Shown here in pieces: positions 11,236 through 20,985 of a stretch of DNA of 64,000 nucleotides (positions within the stretch are counted from its first letter, which is position 1; each line of letters begins with the position of its first letter). A program made the position numbers and the translations under genes. Below the pieces are notes generated by a model that was given only the letters and a program-made list of their open reading frames with translations, was not told the origin of the DNA and ran no database searches. The DNA lies in the NCBI GenBank assembly GCA_009760885.1, contig CM019715.1, positions 21,968,003-22,032,002 on the forward strand. The letters run 5' to 3'. Source of the stretch: Achatina immaculata (Eukaryota > Mollusca > Gastropoda > Stylommatophora > Achatinidae).

Positions 11236-11735
11236 TATAATATTTTCAATGCCCCCTCTTCTCATTGCATGTCCTATGAAAGTACATTGTCTCTCTCTTA
11301 TCTTTTTGACAAGGTTTTTTGTCTCTCCAGCTCTTTTCATACATTCTTCATTAGTTATTTTTGCTGTCCTGGAGATTCGCAACATTCTTCTAATAAACCA
11401 CATTTCTGCTGCTTCCAATGATTTTTGTGCAGACTTGCCTATCTGTTCACTTTCTTTGGCGACTTTAACCAAGAGAATTTGCAGGTCTTGTTGGTTCTCA
11501 GGTATCAGTACTGTGTCGTCATCATACCAAAGGTTGTTAATATTGTATCCTCCAATTTTTATGCCTGGTTCTGTAATGATCGTTCTTAGAATATTCTCGC
11601 TGTACAGAGAAAAATGGTCTGGAGATAGTCACATCCTTGTCGCACCCCTTTGTTTTATAGGTTGATATTTTCCAGTTCTATTTTCAGCTCGAACTGCTGC
11701 TTCTTGCTGGCAGTATATATCACATAAACTTCACA
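11236..11735 (-). mobile_element. L-A retrotransposon, 5' part, continuing after L-B
   Basis: On the minus strand this reads the RT region of L-A: CQQEAAVRAENRTGKYQPI, VRQGC, SENILRTII, GYNINNLWYDDDTVLI, then directly KSAQKSLEAAEMWFIRRML and KKIRERQCTFIGHAMRRGG. The stretch between the catalytic motif and KSAQKS (about 250 bp in the 44-kb copy) is deleted at about 11449. Frameshifts occur near SENILR. The motif is YDDD instead of the usual YADD. The left portion of this copy is 8867-9046. Confidence 0.85.
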
Positions 11736-12180
11736 AAATCTCAAATCACGGGGTACTATAGGTGTTTTCTAACTCGAAACTCTATCTTCCATCTGTCTTA
11801 AATTGGGTCTGATTCCAAACTGGCTCTCTATCTTCCGATCATCTATTGGCTCTATCTATCTCTGCTTTTTTATGATACAGATGTTTTAAAAATAACTGAT
11901 GTTCATCAAATAAATGACTTTTTTTTGTAAAAGGACGAAACTGCTAAACTTACACCAAAAATAAAAACAACGCATTGTTACAGTTAACATTTAAAAGATA
12001 TATGGTTCACACTGACATAGATTGCGATGAATGGAATTCCTAGATTTTTTTTCTTTAAAACGTGAGAAACATCTCCTATGTTTTTTTCCATACAGTCTTT
12101 ATAAAAACAGCCAACAGTTAAATGTATTTGCCTTTGCTTGCTTCAGAACTATTACTACACTTAAAAGTACTATACACACA
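11736..12180. other. AT-rich spacer, nothing recognised
   Basis: No open frame, RNA gene or repeat family is visible. Short A and T runs are present. Confidence 0.5.
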
Positions 12181-12258
12181 TTGTTTATGTAACACCACAT
12201 AAGTGATCTGGGAAAGGCTAATGTTTATGTAACATCACATAAATGATCTGAGAAAGTA
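12181..12258. repeat. 40-bp tandem duplication
   Basis: The segment TGTTTATGTAACA(C/T)CACATAA recurs at 12182 and 12222 with a 40-base period, followed by GATCTG(G/A)GAAAG in both copies. It lies just beyond the stop codon of the NDP-kinase pseudogene, in what would be its 3' flank. Confidence 0.85.
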
Positions 12259-12286
12259 CAGTTTTGCTTCATTCCTAAAGTACATG

Positions 12287-12757
12287 TTATTCATAGATCC
12301 ACTTCTTGTTGGCGAGATCATATTCACTGAGCTATTTATCTCTGAACCACAAGGCAACTTCCCCGCTGAGCTTTTTCCAAAGACTCACTTCCATGACCTA
12401 CATTGCGTCCAACATCAATAGTGTAGTCTCCACGAATGGTCCCTGGTTCAGAAATTTCTGGATTTTTTGCACTAAGCAAGCATCTTTCTGCCCATTTTCA
12501 CAACGTTTGTGCCCTTCCAAACCATAGCAAAAACTGGCCCAGAACTCATGTATTCCAATAGACCAGTGAAGCAGGGTTTGTCGAGTTAGTTCCTCATAAT
12601 GTCTAGACAAGTGTTCCATGGTAGGCCATACAAGTGTCGCTGCAATTAATTTGTAACCACGGTTCTCAAAGCGGCTGCTGATTTCTGCAGTCAGTCTTCT
12701 GTGTACATCATAGGGTTTCACTGCAGTGAAAGTACCTTCTTCTCTGGGATCTGCCAT
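12287..12757 (-). pseudogene. Nucleoside diphosphate kinase retropseudogene
   Basis: Nucleoside diphosphate kinase (NME/Nm23 family) transfers phosphate between nucleoside tri- and diphosphates through a phosphohistidine. The minus strand from an ATG at 12757 reads MADPREEGTFTAVKPYDVHR, then AEISSRFENRGYKLIAA and HLSRHYEEL, matching the family N-terminus. In other frames it continues with [27 protein letters not shown] and GHGSES, which retains the catalytic His. The end, KKWIYE, has a stop at 12287-12289. At least two frameshifts (one an extra G near 12351) and in-frame stops break it. Its span of 471 bp is close to a full-length family member of about 152 residues. No intron is present, so it is most simply a processed copy. 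No clear poly(A) tract or target duplication is visible. Confidence 0.88.
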
Positions 12758-12820
12758 GTTCTTCGCGAATAATGTGAACACCAGGACATCTGTCTCTGCT
12801 TGTTTTGTGCTCTGTCTGTC

Positions 12821-12875
12821 TTATATATCATTAAGCTGGCTGTCCAACAGGCCGCACGTCTAGATCTTCTATTGG
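12821..12875 (-). promoter_or_regulatory. TATA and CCAAT motifs upstream of NDPK pseudogene
   Basis: Reading on the minus strand, CCAAT lies at 12875-12871 and TGATATATAAG around 12830-12820, about 65 bases before the ATG. The spacing of CCAAT, TATA and start is promoter-like. In an AT-rich region such motifs arise by chance, and a processed copy would normally lack its promoter, so this is a weak call. Confidence 0.2.
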
Positions 12876-13010
12876 TCAGCTGGTTTTTGTCTGAATACTC
12901 ATTGGATAGTAGTAATAAACAAGTCAGGCCTCTCCGACATTCTAAGTGTGCCCAATGTCCAGATGTATTCAGTTGTCATCGGTGTTTGTCTCAATCACTT
13001 GTTTGTTGAT

Positions 13011-13546
13011 CTTGTCAGCGAACTGTCGTAATATTGCTACTAATACTAGTCTGATTACATCTTGTCAGCGAACTGTTGTAATATTGGTACTAATATTAGT
13101 CTGATTACATCTTGTCAGCGAACTGTTGTAATATTGCTATTAATATTAGTCTGATTACATCTTGTCAGCGAACTGTCGTAATATTGGTACTAATACTAGT
13201 CTGATTACATCTTGTCAGCGAACTGTTGTAATATTGCTATTAATATTAGTCTGATTACATCTTGTCAGCGAACTGTTGTAATATTGTTACTAATATTAGT
13301 CTGATTACATCGTGTCAGCGAACTGTTGTAATATTGCTATTAATATTAGTCTGATTACATCTTGTCAGCGAACTGTCGTAATATTGGTACTAATACTAGT
13401 CTGAATACATCTTGTCAGCGAACTGTTGTAATATTGCTATTAATATTAGTCTGATTACATCTTGTCAGCGAACTGTTGTAATATTGCTACTAATATTAGT
13501 CTGATTACATCTTGTCAGCGAACTGTTGTAATATTGCTACTAATAA
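13011..13546. repeat. 50-bp minisatellite, about 11 copies
   Basis: The unit begins CTTGTCAGCGAACTGT(T/C)GTA, then ATATTG(C/G/T)TA(C/T)TAAT and A(T/C)TAGTCTGATTACAT. Units start at 13011, 13061, 13111 and so on at exactly 50 bases. Variants alternate (for example the GTCG form with GGTAC), suggesting multi-unit amplification. Confidence 0.96.
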
Positions 13547-13683
13547 TGTGGGAGTTTCTCCCGCACCTGTTCTCAAGTTTTCCATCGTTCCTTTACCTAC
13601 ATTCTACTTATCAATAATAAAAATGCTAACAGTAATAATAATAATATTCTAATGTATAAGGTACTACGTTATACATGTATCTT

Positions 13684-13965
13684 ATACGTAGGAAACTCTC
13701 TACTGTAGAGAGCAGAACACAAACACAACTCCTTCAGATCATCAGAGGAAGTCCCCCCCCCCCCCCATATTAGACACGTGTTTCGACCCTATTAAACTCC
13801 TGACACTCTAAAGTTGGGGGGGGGGGGGGGAGTGGGGAGCCCCTCTGGGTCATGATTCCCAGAGATCTTGTGAGTTGCTGTTTTTTTTTTCCCCCGTCCC
13901 GGAATTGAACCCGGGATCTTCCAATTGGCCCTGCACCTCGTAGTGCCACTTAGCGAAGGTGGACC
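13684..13965 (-). mobile_element. SINE-4 candidate, tRNA-like head plus body
   Basis: On the minus strand a tRNA-like head contains an A-box-like TAAGTGGCAC and the B-box-like GGGTTCAATTCC. A body follows that is shared with 20795-20985: AACTC(A/C)CA, GA-TC-TGGGA-TCATGA and the terminal GAGAGTTTCCT. Two homopolymer tracts, C at 13754 and G at 13817, interrupt it. The head looks like a Pol III promoter. A complete functional tRNA is not formed. Confidence 0.6.
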
Positions 13966-14127
13966 GGTATTGCTTGTGACAAACGAAATTATTTAAGGTC
14001 TCAGTGCTTTTTTTCCCCTATCATTAATTTATAACGTGAATAAATACGTACTTGAACACTGTCTTCGCGCTTTATACATGACGGTGATTGCTTGTACTTG
14101 TACTTGTACTTGTACTTGTACGAACTC

Positions 14128-14480
14128 CCTGTAACTTCGAGTTGTTGTTCTTCGCAGCCGATGCTGTAGAGGTGTTGAGGCACAGCATCGTATCGGCGTG
14201 GAAGCGGGTGGTTATGGCGGCTACTTCTTCAGACGCGGAGTACAGCTAAAAAGTAGGGGGTGTGCAGTGCTTCTTTAGCAGACTCCACCACCATGGGGAC
14301 TATGGCGATCCCTGCCCCGTTAGCCAGGCTATGCCTGTTACTGGGGGCGCCACGGAGAGATGAGATAGGGTCTTGGTCAGCTATGGGTCGCTAACCCTGA
14401 CGCTGGTATATCAGCTATGGGTCGCTGACTACCTTATCGGGGATCTTCACCCTCAAATGACGTTGATAAATGAGTTTATC
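14128..14480 (+). repeat. Dispersed repeat R6, copy 1
   Basis: It matches 41438-41783 and 49770-50115 along its length, for example GGCACAGCATCGTATCGGCG, AGCAGACTCCACCACCATGG, and GGTCTTGGTCAGCTATGGGT. Partial copies lie at 28808-28955 and 41185-41370. No coding frame is conserved. It is a noncoding dispersed repeat of about 345 bp, possibly a SINE or MITE, but I see neither a B box nor terminal inverted repeats. A (TTGTAC)n run at 14094-14120 sits just upstream. Confidence 0.8.
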
Positions 14481-15290
14481 TCTCTTAACACTAGTTTATC
14501 ATGGGGCTTTATAACACTTCATCTTCGTTTTTCTCCTAGCTTTTGCAACAGAAAGCGGTAATGATGGAATCGGTACCAATGCTACGTTTCAGACTAAAAG
14601 TAGATCCACCACAGCCTCCATTTGGTCAAGTTTCTTATCAGTTCCATCACGCTATTAAAAACCAACAACAACAACAACAACAACACATGTGACAAGAAAC
14701 AAGTCTAGAAAACCACGGACAGAGAAATTTGGAGCACCTGGCACTGTGTTGAAAAGCGAGAGCCCGTTGAATTGTGCTCACGAACAAACCATGGAAGGTG
14801 TAAATCCTTCAAGGTTGGGTATTTTAATTTTGTTGTTTACTTGCGCAAAAAAAAAAAAAAATTAACAAACGTTTTCACCGTCTGAAAGAAAAGCATGTCC
14901 ATCCCAGTCTTTATCATCAGTTCGTTCATTTAAATGTCACAGTGTAAGTGGCCATATTTCTTTGGGTGAGATTGTTTCGTTTATTTCCCCGGGTAAATGA
15001 ATTTTGAAATTGATGAACCACGTGCTCGCAGCTGTTCATATTATTTCATGTTAATGTTAAGCGGTTGTTAGCTCTGGTGCTTGTCTTGAGAGCATCTTTG
15101 TATGAAAAGTGCATTTTGAAACAGGAGAAGGCGGTCTGAATCGTGAAGTGCAACATTTATCACTGGTTTTAAGCTAGTAAATTGGAATATGGGGATCATG
15201 TTATCTCTTAACCTTCTTTACGTTTGTTTTACGTTTGGTCGGAATGTACAACAACGCCAGGTATGTAATGACGCAATCAGTGACCTGTTT
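14481..15290. other. Gene-free stretch
   Basis: It holds a short (CAA)n at 14664-14684 and an A run at 14847-14862. No gene or element was recognised. Confidence 0.5.
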
Positions 15291-15361
15291 AAATTGGCGA
15301 ACTACTTTGCGAGCCCTATGTGACGTTTAACGGCACGGGAAGGATATAAGATATAAGATAA
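15291..15361 (+). mobile_element. L-B extreme 3' fragment
   Basis: The sequence AATTGGCGAACTACTTTGCG and what follows matches 11168-11235 almost perfectly, down to the GGATATAAGATATAAG tail. It is a severely 5'-truncated copy of about 70 bp encoding only the last residues (NWRTTLRALCDV). Confidence 0.88.
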
Positions 15362-15778
15362 GAAGATGCAATTCTACATGTTTCATCATTCTCGTGTTAC
15401 TCATTTTATTTTCTTGTCTGTTTTGTATGGTGTTATTTACTGTCCTTATTATCTGTTATCATTTGTGGTTTGTCAGTCCTCTATCATGTTGTTTATTTCC
15501 TTATCGTGCATTATTATTTATTTCTTTTTAAATATTTTTTTTTCTCTGTCGTTTTCATTGTTTTTTTTTTTCTCAAAAATCTCTCATGACCGATTCATTT
15601 CTTTCTTTCTTTCCCTTCATTTCTATTTGTCTTCTTCTTCCACTTTTTTTTTTTGGTCTGCAGCCAGTCCACGTAGATTCTATTAAAAACGTTTAATTGT
15701 TGGAAATGTTAGGATTATTGATTTTACATGATAGAATTACAACAGCCTGGCTTGATAATTTAATAATAAAATACAATA

Positions 15779-15821
<43 letters not shown>

Positions 15822-16596
15822 ATAATTCAGTTGCATGAAATTTAATTATGTGCGTTTTTGCTATTATAATGTCCATAAATTTGACATTTTTAGAACAGTG
15901 TGGCCGTGCGTGAAGAAAGGAAAAGCCCCCTTTTTTTTCCCTGGCCCACTGAACAAAAATTGATTGTCCAGGCTTGTCCTAGATACTCAAGAAGATGCAT
16001 CAAAGATCATCTGGAACGGGGAGTATGTGTGATCTATTGAGCCATGAAAGAGCCGAGATCAAAGATTCAGAGAGGAGGAAATCAGGGGAGCTAATAAATC
16101 TGATAGTGAATCGTGGGAAATAGGGTAAAATATTTATCCTAGGAAATAGCCAGGGAGTTGTCCCCCCTCCTGCCTTTTCTGTTCTTCTATTGTGGCTGAA
16201 GCAAAATCCAGCTTTCAGGGAACTGAGTTGCTTGTGATATCCTATTTTCCCCTCTCTCTGGTAACCGGGTTTGTGCAATTTAATATGCTTCGTCGTATTA
16301 GGAGGCTGTTCTCCTCAAAACTAAGTGCCGAGTATCCATTTTAAGACTATTGCAGCGGGAATAAAATCCACTGCCTTCTTTTCGAGAAGCCGCGTCGCTT
16401 TCAATTCATCCAGTGCGATAATCGGATGAGAGAGAGAGAGAGAGAGATAGATGTTATAGTTGTATCTTCAGTGTTACAGTTCTGACGCTCCTACGGCTGA
16501 TGCTGTAATTGAGATGTCATAACAGTGGCATTATCATCAATGGTATATGATGGATCTTGACTTTTTAAAATGATTCACAGAATGAACCAACACAAA

Positions 16597-16600
<4 letters not shown>
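15362..16600. other. T-rich stretch with microsatellites
   Basis: T-rich sequence at 15400-15660, (CT)n then (AT)n at 15780-15818, and (GA)n at 16430-16448. The minus-strand 92-codon frame at 16000-16278 is non-repetitive but unrecognised and has no supporting context. Confidence 0.5.
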
Positions 16601-16605
<5 letters not shown>

Positions 16606-16630
<25 letters not shown>

Positions 16631-16980
16631 AGAGAGACTGGTTAATAGGTTCCTTCATGATCTTTAGCAGTCTTATCTCGGTGCCACTGGTCAGGTTTCT
16701 ATCTCGGTGCCACTGGTCAGGTTCCTTCATGATCTTTAGTAGTCTTATCTCGGTGCCACTGGTCAGGTTCCTTCATGATCTTTAGTAGTCTTATCTCGGT
16801 GCCACTGGTCAGGTTCCTTCATGATCTTTAGTAGTCTTATCTCGGTGCCACTGGTCAGGTTTCTTCATGATCTTTAGCAGCCTTATCTCGGTGCCACTGG
16901 TCAGGTTTCTATCTCGGTGCCACTGGTCAGGTTTCTTCATGATCTTTAGCAGTCTTATCTTGGTGCCACTGGTCAAGTTC
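16606..16980. repeat. (CA)n followed by 46-bp minisatellite
   Basis: A CACACA run at 16606-16626 leads into repeats of about 46 bp. The unit combines TTCATGATCTTTAG(T/C)AGTC, TTATCTCGGTGCCACTGGTC and AGG; a few units are shortened to the half TATCTCGGTGCCACTGGTCA. The array fades near 16980 into related single-copy-like sequence. Confidence 0.93.
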
Positions 16981-17044
16981 CAGCTGGGACAGACTTAGTT
17001 CTCTGTCACTAATCAGGTTAAAGCTGGGAAAGATTTATCATCTC

Positions 17045-17285
17045 GATGTCATTCATCAGTTTCCATCACCAGCTAGGACATTGGTCATGTTCTTTCACCA
17101 GCTGGGACATTGGTCATGTTCTTTCACCAGCTGGGACACTGTTCATGTCCTTTCACCAGCTGGGACATTGGTCATGTCCTTTCACCAGCCGGGACATTGG
17201 TCATGTCCTTTCACCAGCTGGGACATTGGTCATGTCCTTTCACCAGCCGGGACATTGGTCATGTTCTTTCAACAGCTAGAACAGA
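17045..17285. repeat. 29-bp minisatellite, about 7 copies
   Basis: The unit is CAGC(T/C)GGGACATTGGTCATG followed by TYCTTTCAC, 29 bases. Three overlapping plus-strand ORFs arise because 29 is not a multiple of three and each frame visits all phases without stops. Confidence 0.95.
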
Positions 17286-17369
17286 CGTCTACTTTCATGT
17301 TCTACCACCTTTTTGGAATAGATTTAACTTTGTGTCATTGATCAGATTCGGCCACTGTCTAGGACATAT

Positions 17370-17890
17370 TTAGTTCTATAGCACTGGTAATGTACTTATT
17401 TCTATATCACTGGTAATGTACTTATTTCTATATCACGGGTATTGTACTTATTTCTATAGCACTGATAATGTACTAATTTCTATGTCACTGGTAATGTACT
17501 TATTTCTATAGCACTGGTAATGTACTTATTTCTATAGCACTGGTAATGTACTTATTTCTATGTCACTGGTAATGTACTCATTTCTATGTCACTGGTAATG
17601 TACTTATTTCTATGTCACTGGTAATGTACTCATTTCTTTGTCACTGGTAATGTACTTATTTCTATATCACAGTGTCATTGATCATTTCCTACTACCAGAT
17701 GAGACAAACATATTTCTGTATCATTGGTCACCAGCTACGACATACTTATTTCCTTATTATTAGTTATATTCTGTCACCAGCTAGAACAGCGTATCTCTGT
17801 ATTATTAGTTATGTTCTGTCACCAGCTAGGACAGATTTATCTCTGTATCAGTGACCATATTCTATCACTACATTAATGGAACACACTTCT
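17370..17890. repeat. 26-bp minisatellite and degenerate flank
   Basis: From about 17375 to 17670 the unit is TGGTAATGTACTTATTTCTA followed by TRKCAC, 26 bases. From 17670 to 17890 longer degenerate units follow (CACCAGCTA-GACA, CTCTGTAT-A), which look like the ancestral repeat from which this and the two preceding arrays were drawn. Confidence 0.9.
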
Positions 17891-18780
17891 CTCTGTGGTC
17901 AGTGGTCAGGCTGTAGTGTCACTATAGGTAGCTGTAGCCAATCTGCGTACTCACTGTCTGTCCAACGATTTTTTTGTCTATCTCTTTTCACTAATCTTCT
18001 TGTTCTCTTGATCACCAGCTTTGCCATCAGATATGGTTTTATGTTAACTATATAGGAACTTTTATTTAAAGCTGAAATGCTCTCTCTCTCCCTCTGTCTC
18101 TGTGTGTGTGTGTGTGTGTGTGTGTGTTTCTATCTCTCTCTCCATTTGTTTTCATTATATCTTATATTACTCTAATTATTTTAACACTTCTTTATTTTCC
18201 TGTCCTTTTTATTTGCATGTCCTGTAAGCAAAGAAACTCTTATTTTATCTAGCAGCATCCTAGCGTCTTTACTTTCAGTTGAATGTTTTTATACCTATGT
18301 CTGTTTCTGCAGCGTAGATTATTTTTCCTGAACATCAAAGGGACATAATGCAACCTTACGTAAACTGTAAAGTAAATGAGCAACGACGAATACAAGAACA
18401 GGTAGTGAAAGAGTTAATAGGACACGAGATAGTAATATAAATTTGTGAGTATATCATCGACGGTAAAAAAGAAGAGAGGGAAACAGACTGAGATCGTCAG
18501 AAAAGTATATCTGTGTACTCTAGTGGATAATCAACTCGGGGACAAGGAAGCATGTTTCCGTGCGTTTTATTTTTCTTTCGTAATTTAGTTCTTCTTATCT
18601 GGAGAACTCTCATGAGTGCGAAGTTCATAATTTTCTCTCTGTTTTTTTTTTCCCAGCGGACACTTATTTCACAATTAAGCGGTGCTCAATTCATTTCCAT
18701 GTGTTCTTCAGTTCATCCTCGCTAAAACATCCGTTATCCTTGTCCTTCAAAGTTTCAATATCAGGAGCTGATGAACCGAA
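17891..18780. other. Gene-free stretch with (TG)n
   Basis: A (CT)n/(TG)n tract lies at about 18080-18140. No coding or mobile-element signature is visible elsewhere. Confidence 0.5.
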
Positions 18781-18796
18781 CACTGCGCTCTTGGCA

Positions 18797-18811
18797 TCAT
18801 CATCATCATCG

Positions 18812-18843
<32 letters not shown>

Positions 18844-19363
18844 GTCATCATCATCGCCTTTCACTCCCGTGAGAGCATAGGCCACGGATAAATGTGTATC
18901 CCTTGTCTCTGAGCACTGTCATAATTTCTCTTCTCCAAGTAAGTCTAGGTCTTTCTCGTTTTCTATTTCTTTGATGATTCCACGTCAGCGCCTGTCTTGC
19001 TATGCTGGTGTCGGGTTTTCTCAGAGTGAGGTCAATCCACCCCGACTTCCTCGACACGATTTGTAGGAAAATAGGTTCTTGTCCTGCCTTTCCCCAGACC
19101 TTCTCGTTCCTGATCTTGTCCTGCCATTTAATATTTAAAATCCTCCTCCTGAAGCAGTAGTTCATGAATGTTTGTATCCTCTGTTGTATTGTCTTGGTCA
19201 TAACCCATGGCTCTGAACCATATAGCAGGACAGTCTTTACGTTTGTATTGAAAAAGCCTAAGTTTGGTTCTTGTTTTGATGCTTTTTGATGACCATTCCT
19301 GGTAAACATGGTGCTCATGAGGTTGGGCCATTCCTCCCTGTCAATCGGAAAGTCTGCATTCAA
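18797..19363 (-). mobile_element. 5'-truncated RTE-like LINE (L-E)
   Basis: A 170-codon minus-strand frame carries the LINE C-terminal layout: KTVLLYGSEPWVMTKTIQQR, YCFRRRILNIKWQDKI, then GWIDLTLRKPDTSIARQALT and RKRERPRLTWRREIM. It is followed by a (GAT)n-type tail, seen as CATCATCAT at 18797-18857. The RT catalytic part is absent. The frame is open throughout, so the insertion may be fairly young, but it has no RT or endonuclease. Confidence 0.85.
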
Positions 19364-19419
19364 GAACTGACGAACAACTAAACCCAGTTCAGATCAGTTC
19401 AGTTCAGCCTAGTTCAGTC

Positions 19420-19735
19420 CAGTTCAGTTCAGTATTAGGTTCTCGGTATTATCGTGAACGAGATACTCCCATAATCTCTCCACCGCCTGTCCCAGTCCTT
19501 CTTCTTCTTCTTCTGCGTTCGAGGTTGTTGGTCACATCAGATCCTGATCCCTGTCGACATGGCAAAGCCCGCAGTCCTCTCCAGATCCTGATAGGAGCTC
19601 TCAAAGCTTTAGCGCCAAGCTAATGGCCATGTCTCTCGTCTCAGGTCCAGTGAATATCGAACAGAATGTTCATCAATGGTCCTTCGCATCAGCCGTTGAT
19701 GATGAACCACTCAGTGAGAACGCCACCATGTTCCT
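19420..19735 (-). repeat. Dispersed repeat R5, copy 2, split by a LINE
   Basis: Left part 19420-19497 and right part about 19649-19735 together match the uninterrupted copy at 2325-2470 (TGTTCATCA-, GATGA(A/G)CCACTCA-TGAG, ACGCCA). A short run of AGTTC repeats (19385-19422) precedes it. The interruption is the L-J fragment. Confidence 0.65.
19498..19648 (-). mobile_element. 5'-truncated LINE (L-J) 3' end, nested in R5
   Basis: On the minus strand it reads GAGACGAGAGACATGGCC, AGAGCTCCTATCAGGATC, GGACTGCGGGCTTTGC and ACAACCTCGAACGCAGAAG, ending in (GAA)n. It matches the copy at 57855-58112. Bases like (G)TCC(C)AGT border it on both sides, a possible short target duplication. Confidence 0.75.
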
Positions 19736-19943
19736 GGAGAACTATCTACACCATTGACGTAGGCTAACTCTCTAAGAATCTCGACCCACGTGATGTACAT
19801 GTTTCTGTCCATCAAAGTAAGAAAAATAACGAAGGGTTGAAACAAGAAACAAGGATAGAATCCTTTGCTGGGGGGGGGGGGGGTAGGTTTTCTTTGTCCA
19901 AAGGACATCCTGCGCCTTATTTGTCAAAGTCCATATGGAAACA

Positions 19944-20529
19944 TAAAGTAGTAGAAAGTGGAGACAGCACAGAGGACATCAACAGCAGACTTACTAGAAG
20001 AAACCAGGCTTTTGCAGTGCTGCAGACTATATGGAAATCTAAAAAACTAAGCATGAATACGAAAATCAGGATATTTAAGAGCAATGTTCTAAGTGTACTA
20101 CTCTATGGAAGTGAATGCTGGAAAATCACCAAAACCATAGAAAACAAGTTTAATTATTTCCAGACTAAATGTTTACGAAGAATTAGAAAAATATTTTGGC
20201 CAAACACCATAAGAAATAACATCTTGCTGGCGGAGATGCAGATGAAGCCACTGACAGCAGTTATTGAGGAAAGACGCTGGCGATGGTTGGGATATGTGCT
20301 CCGAATGACTGATAATTCACTACCAAAAACAGCACTAAGATGGACACCACAGGGAAACAGAAGTAAGGGTAGACCAAAAGAGACATGGAGAAGAACAACA
20401 GAAAGGATGTTGAACAATAGAGGGCTCACTTGGGCAAGAGCAGAAAAAAGGCAAAGGACAGGCATTTGTGGAAAACCCTTGCGGAAGCCCCATGTGCCCT
20501 GGGCACTTAAGGTTCAGAGAGAGAGATAT
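19944..20529 (+). mobile_element. 5'-truncated LINE (L-C) with 11-bp TSD and open frame
   Basis: ATATGGAAACA occurs at 19933-19943 and 20530-20540 and brackets the insertion. Inside, an open frame to 20571 encodes STEDINSRLTRRNQAFAVLQ, NVLSVLLYGSECWKITKT, FQTKCLRRIRKIFWPNTIRN, RRWRWLGYVLRMTDNS and RPKETWRRTTERMLNNRG, the C-terminal part of a LINE RT protein. It ends in a short GAGAGAGA tail. The uninterrupted frame and clean duplication suggest a fairly recent insertion. The first codons of the ORF (from 19837) belong to the flank. Confidence 0.92.
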
Positions 20530-20585
20530 ATATGGAAACAAGTTGTATTTATGTCTGCAAGGAATACGTAGCCCATGTATAGGAT

Positions 20586-20755
20586 CAATCAGTCAATCAT
20601 TTACATATCCCCTGTGGAACTTTGCCTCCCTGTGGGCCTCTCAGTTGTAAGCAAGATGCCCTGCTACTGATGCATCCATTTGCAGATTATCAGCGATGTC
20701 TTGCACCATTCTTCTCCTTTGTCTTCCTCTCTTTCTTTTTCCCATTATATACACG
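20586..20755 (-). mobile_element. L-D LINE 3' fragment
   Basis: On the minus strand it reads the final L-D codons (ERE-KG-RR---VQDIADNLQMDA, then AGHLAYN-) and the AATG/ATTG-type tail (CAATCAGTCAATCATTTACA on the plus strand). About 20 bases of the EAYRRTVREAKF region are deleted. Confidence 0.8.
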
Positions 20756-20794
20756 CGTATGTATATCTATGTCTGAGAACTATGGGGCTTAAAT

Positions 20795-20985
20795 AGGCAG
20801 GAAACTCTCTGCTGTGCAGAGCAAAGCAACAGTACAACTCTTCAGATCATCAGAGAAGTCTACCCCCCCCCCTCCCCCGGCCCTAAGGCAAGCGTTTCGG
20901 CCCTTTAAACTTCTGCCGCTCTAAGGAAGGATGAGCTCCCTCCCTCTGAGTCATGACTCCCAGAGGTCTGTGAGTTGTTGGTTTA
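20795..20985 (-). mobile_element. SINE-4 candidate, body only
   Basis: It matches 13684-13870: GGAAACTCTCT, CAGATCATCAGAG, a C tract, GTTTCG-CCCT, and CTCTG-GTCATGA-TCCCAGAG. The tRNA-like head present in the other copy is missing here. Confidence 0.6.

Noticed and set aside
13011..13546. CRISPR-like direct repeat array
   Set aside because: Repeats are contiguous 50-bp units with no unique spacers, no cas genes are present and the DNA is eukaryotic. The same applies to the 42-, 44- and 52-bp arrays.
13890..13965. tRNA gene on the minus strand
   Set aside because: B-box region is good, but the A-box arm and acceptor stem do not pair, and it is attached to a repeat body shared with 20.8 kb.
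18691..18885. Acidic poly-Asp protein on the minus strand
   Set aside because: Translation of the (GAT)n tail of the L-E element.
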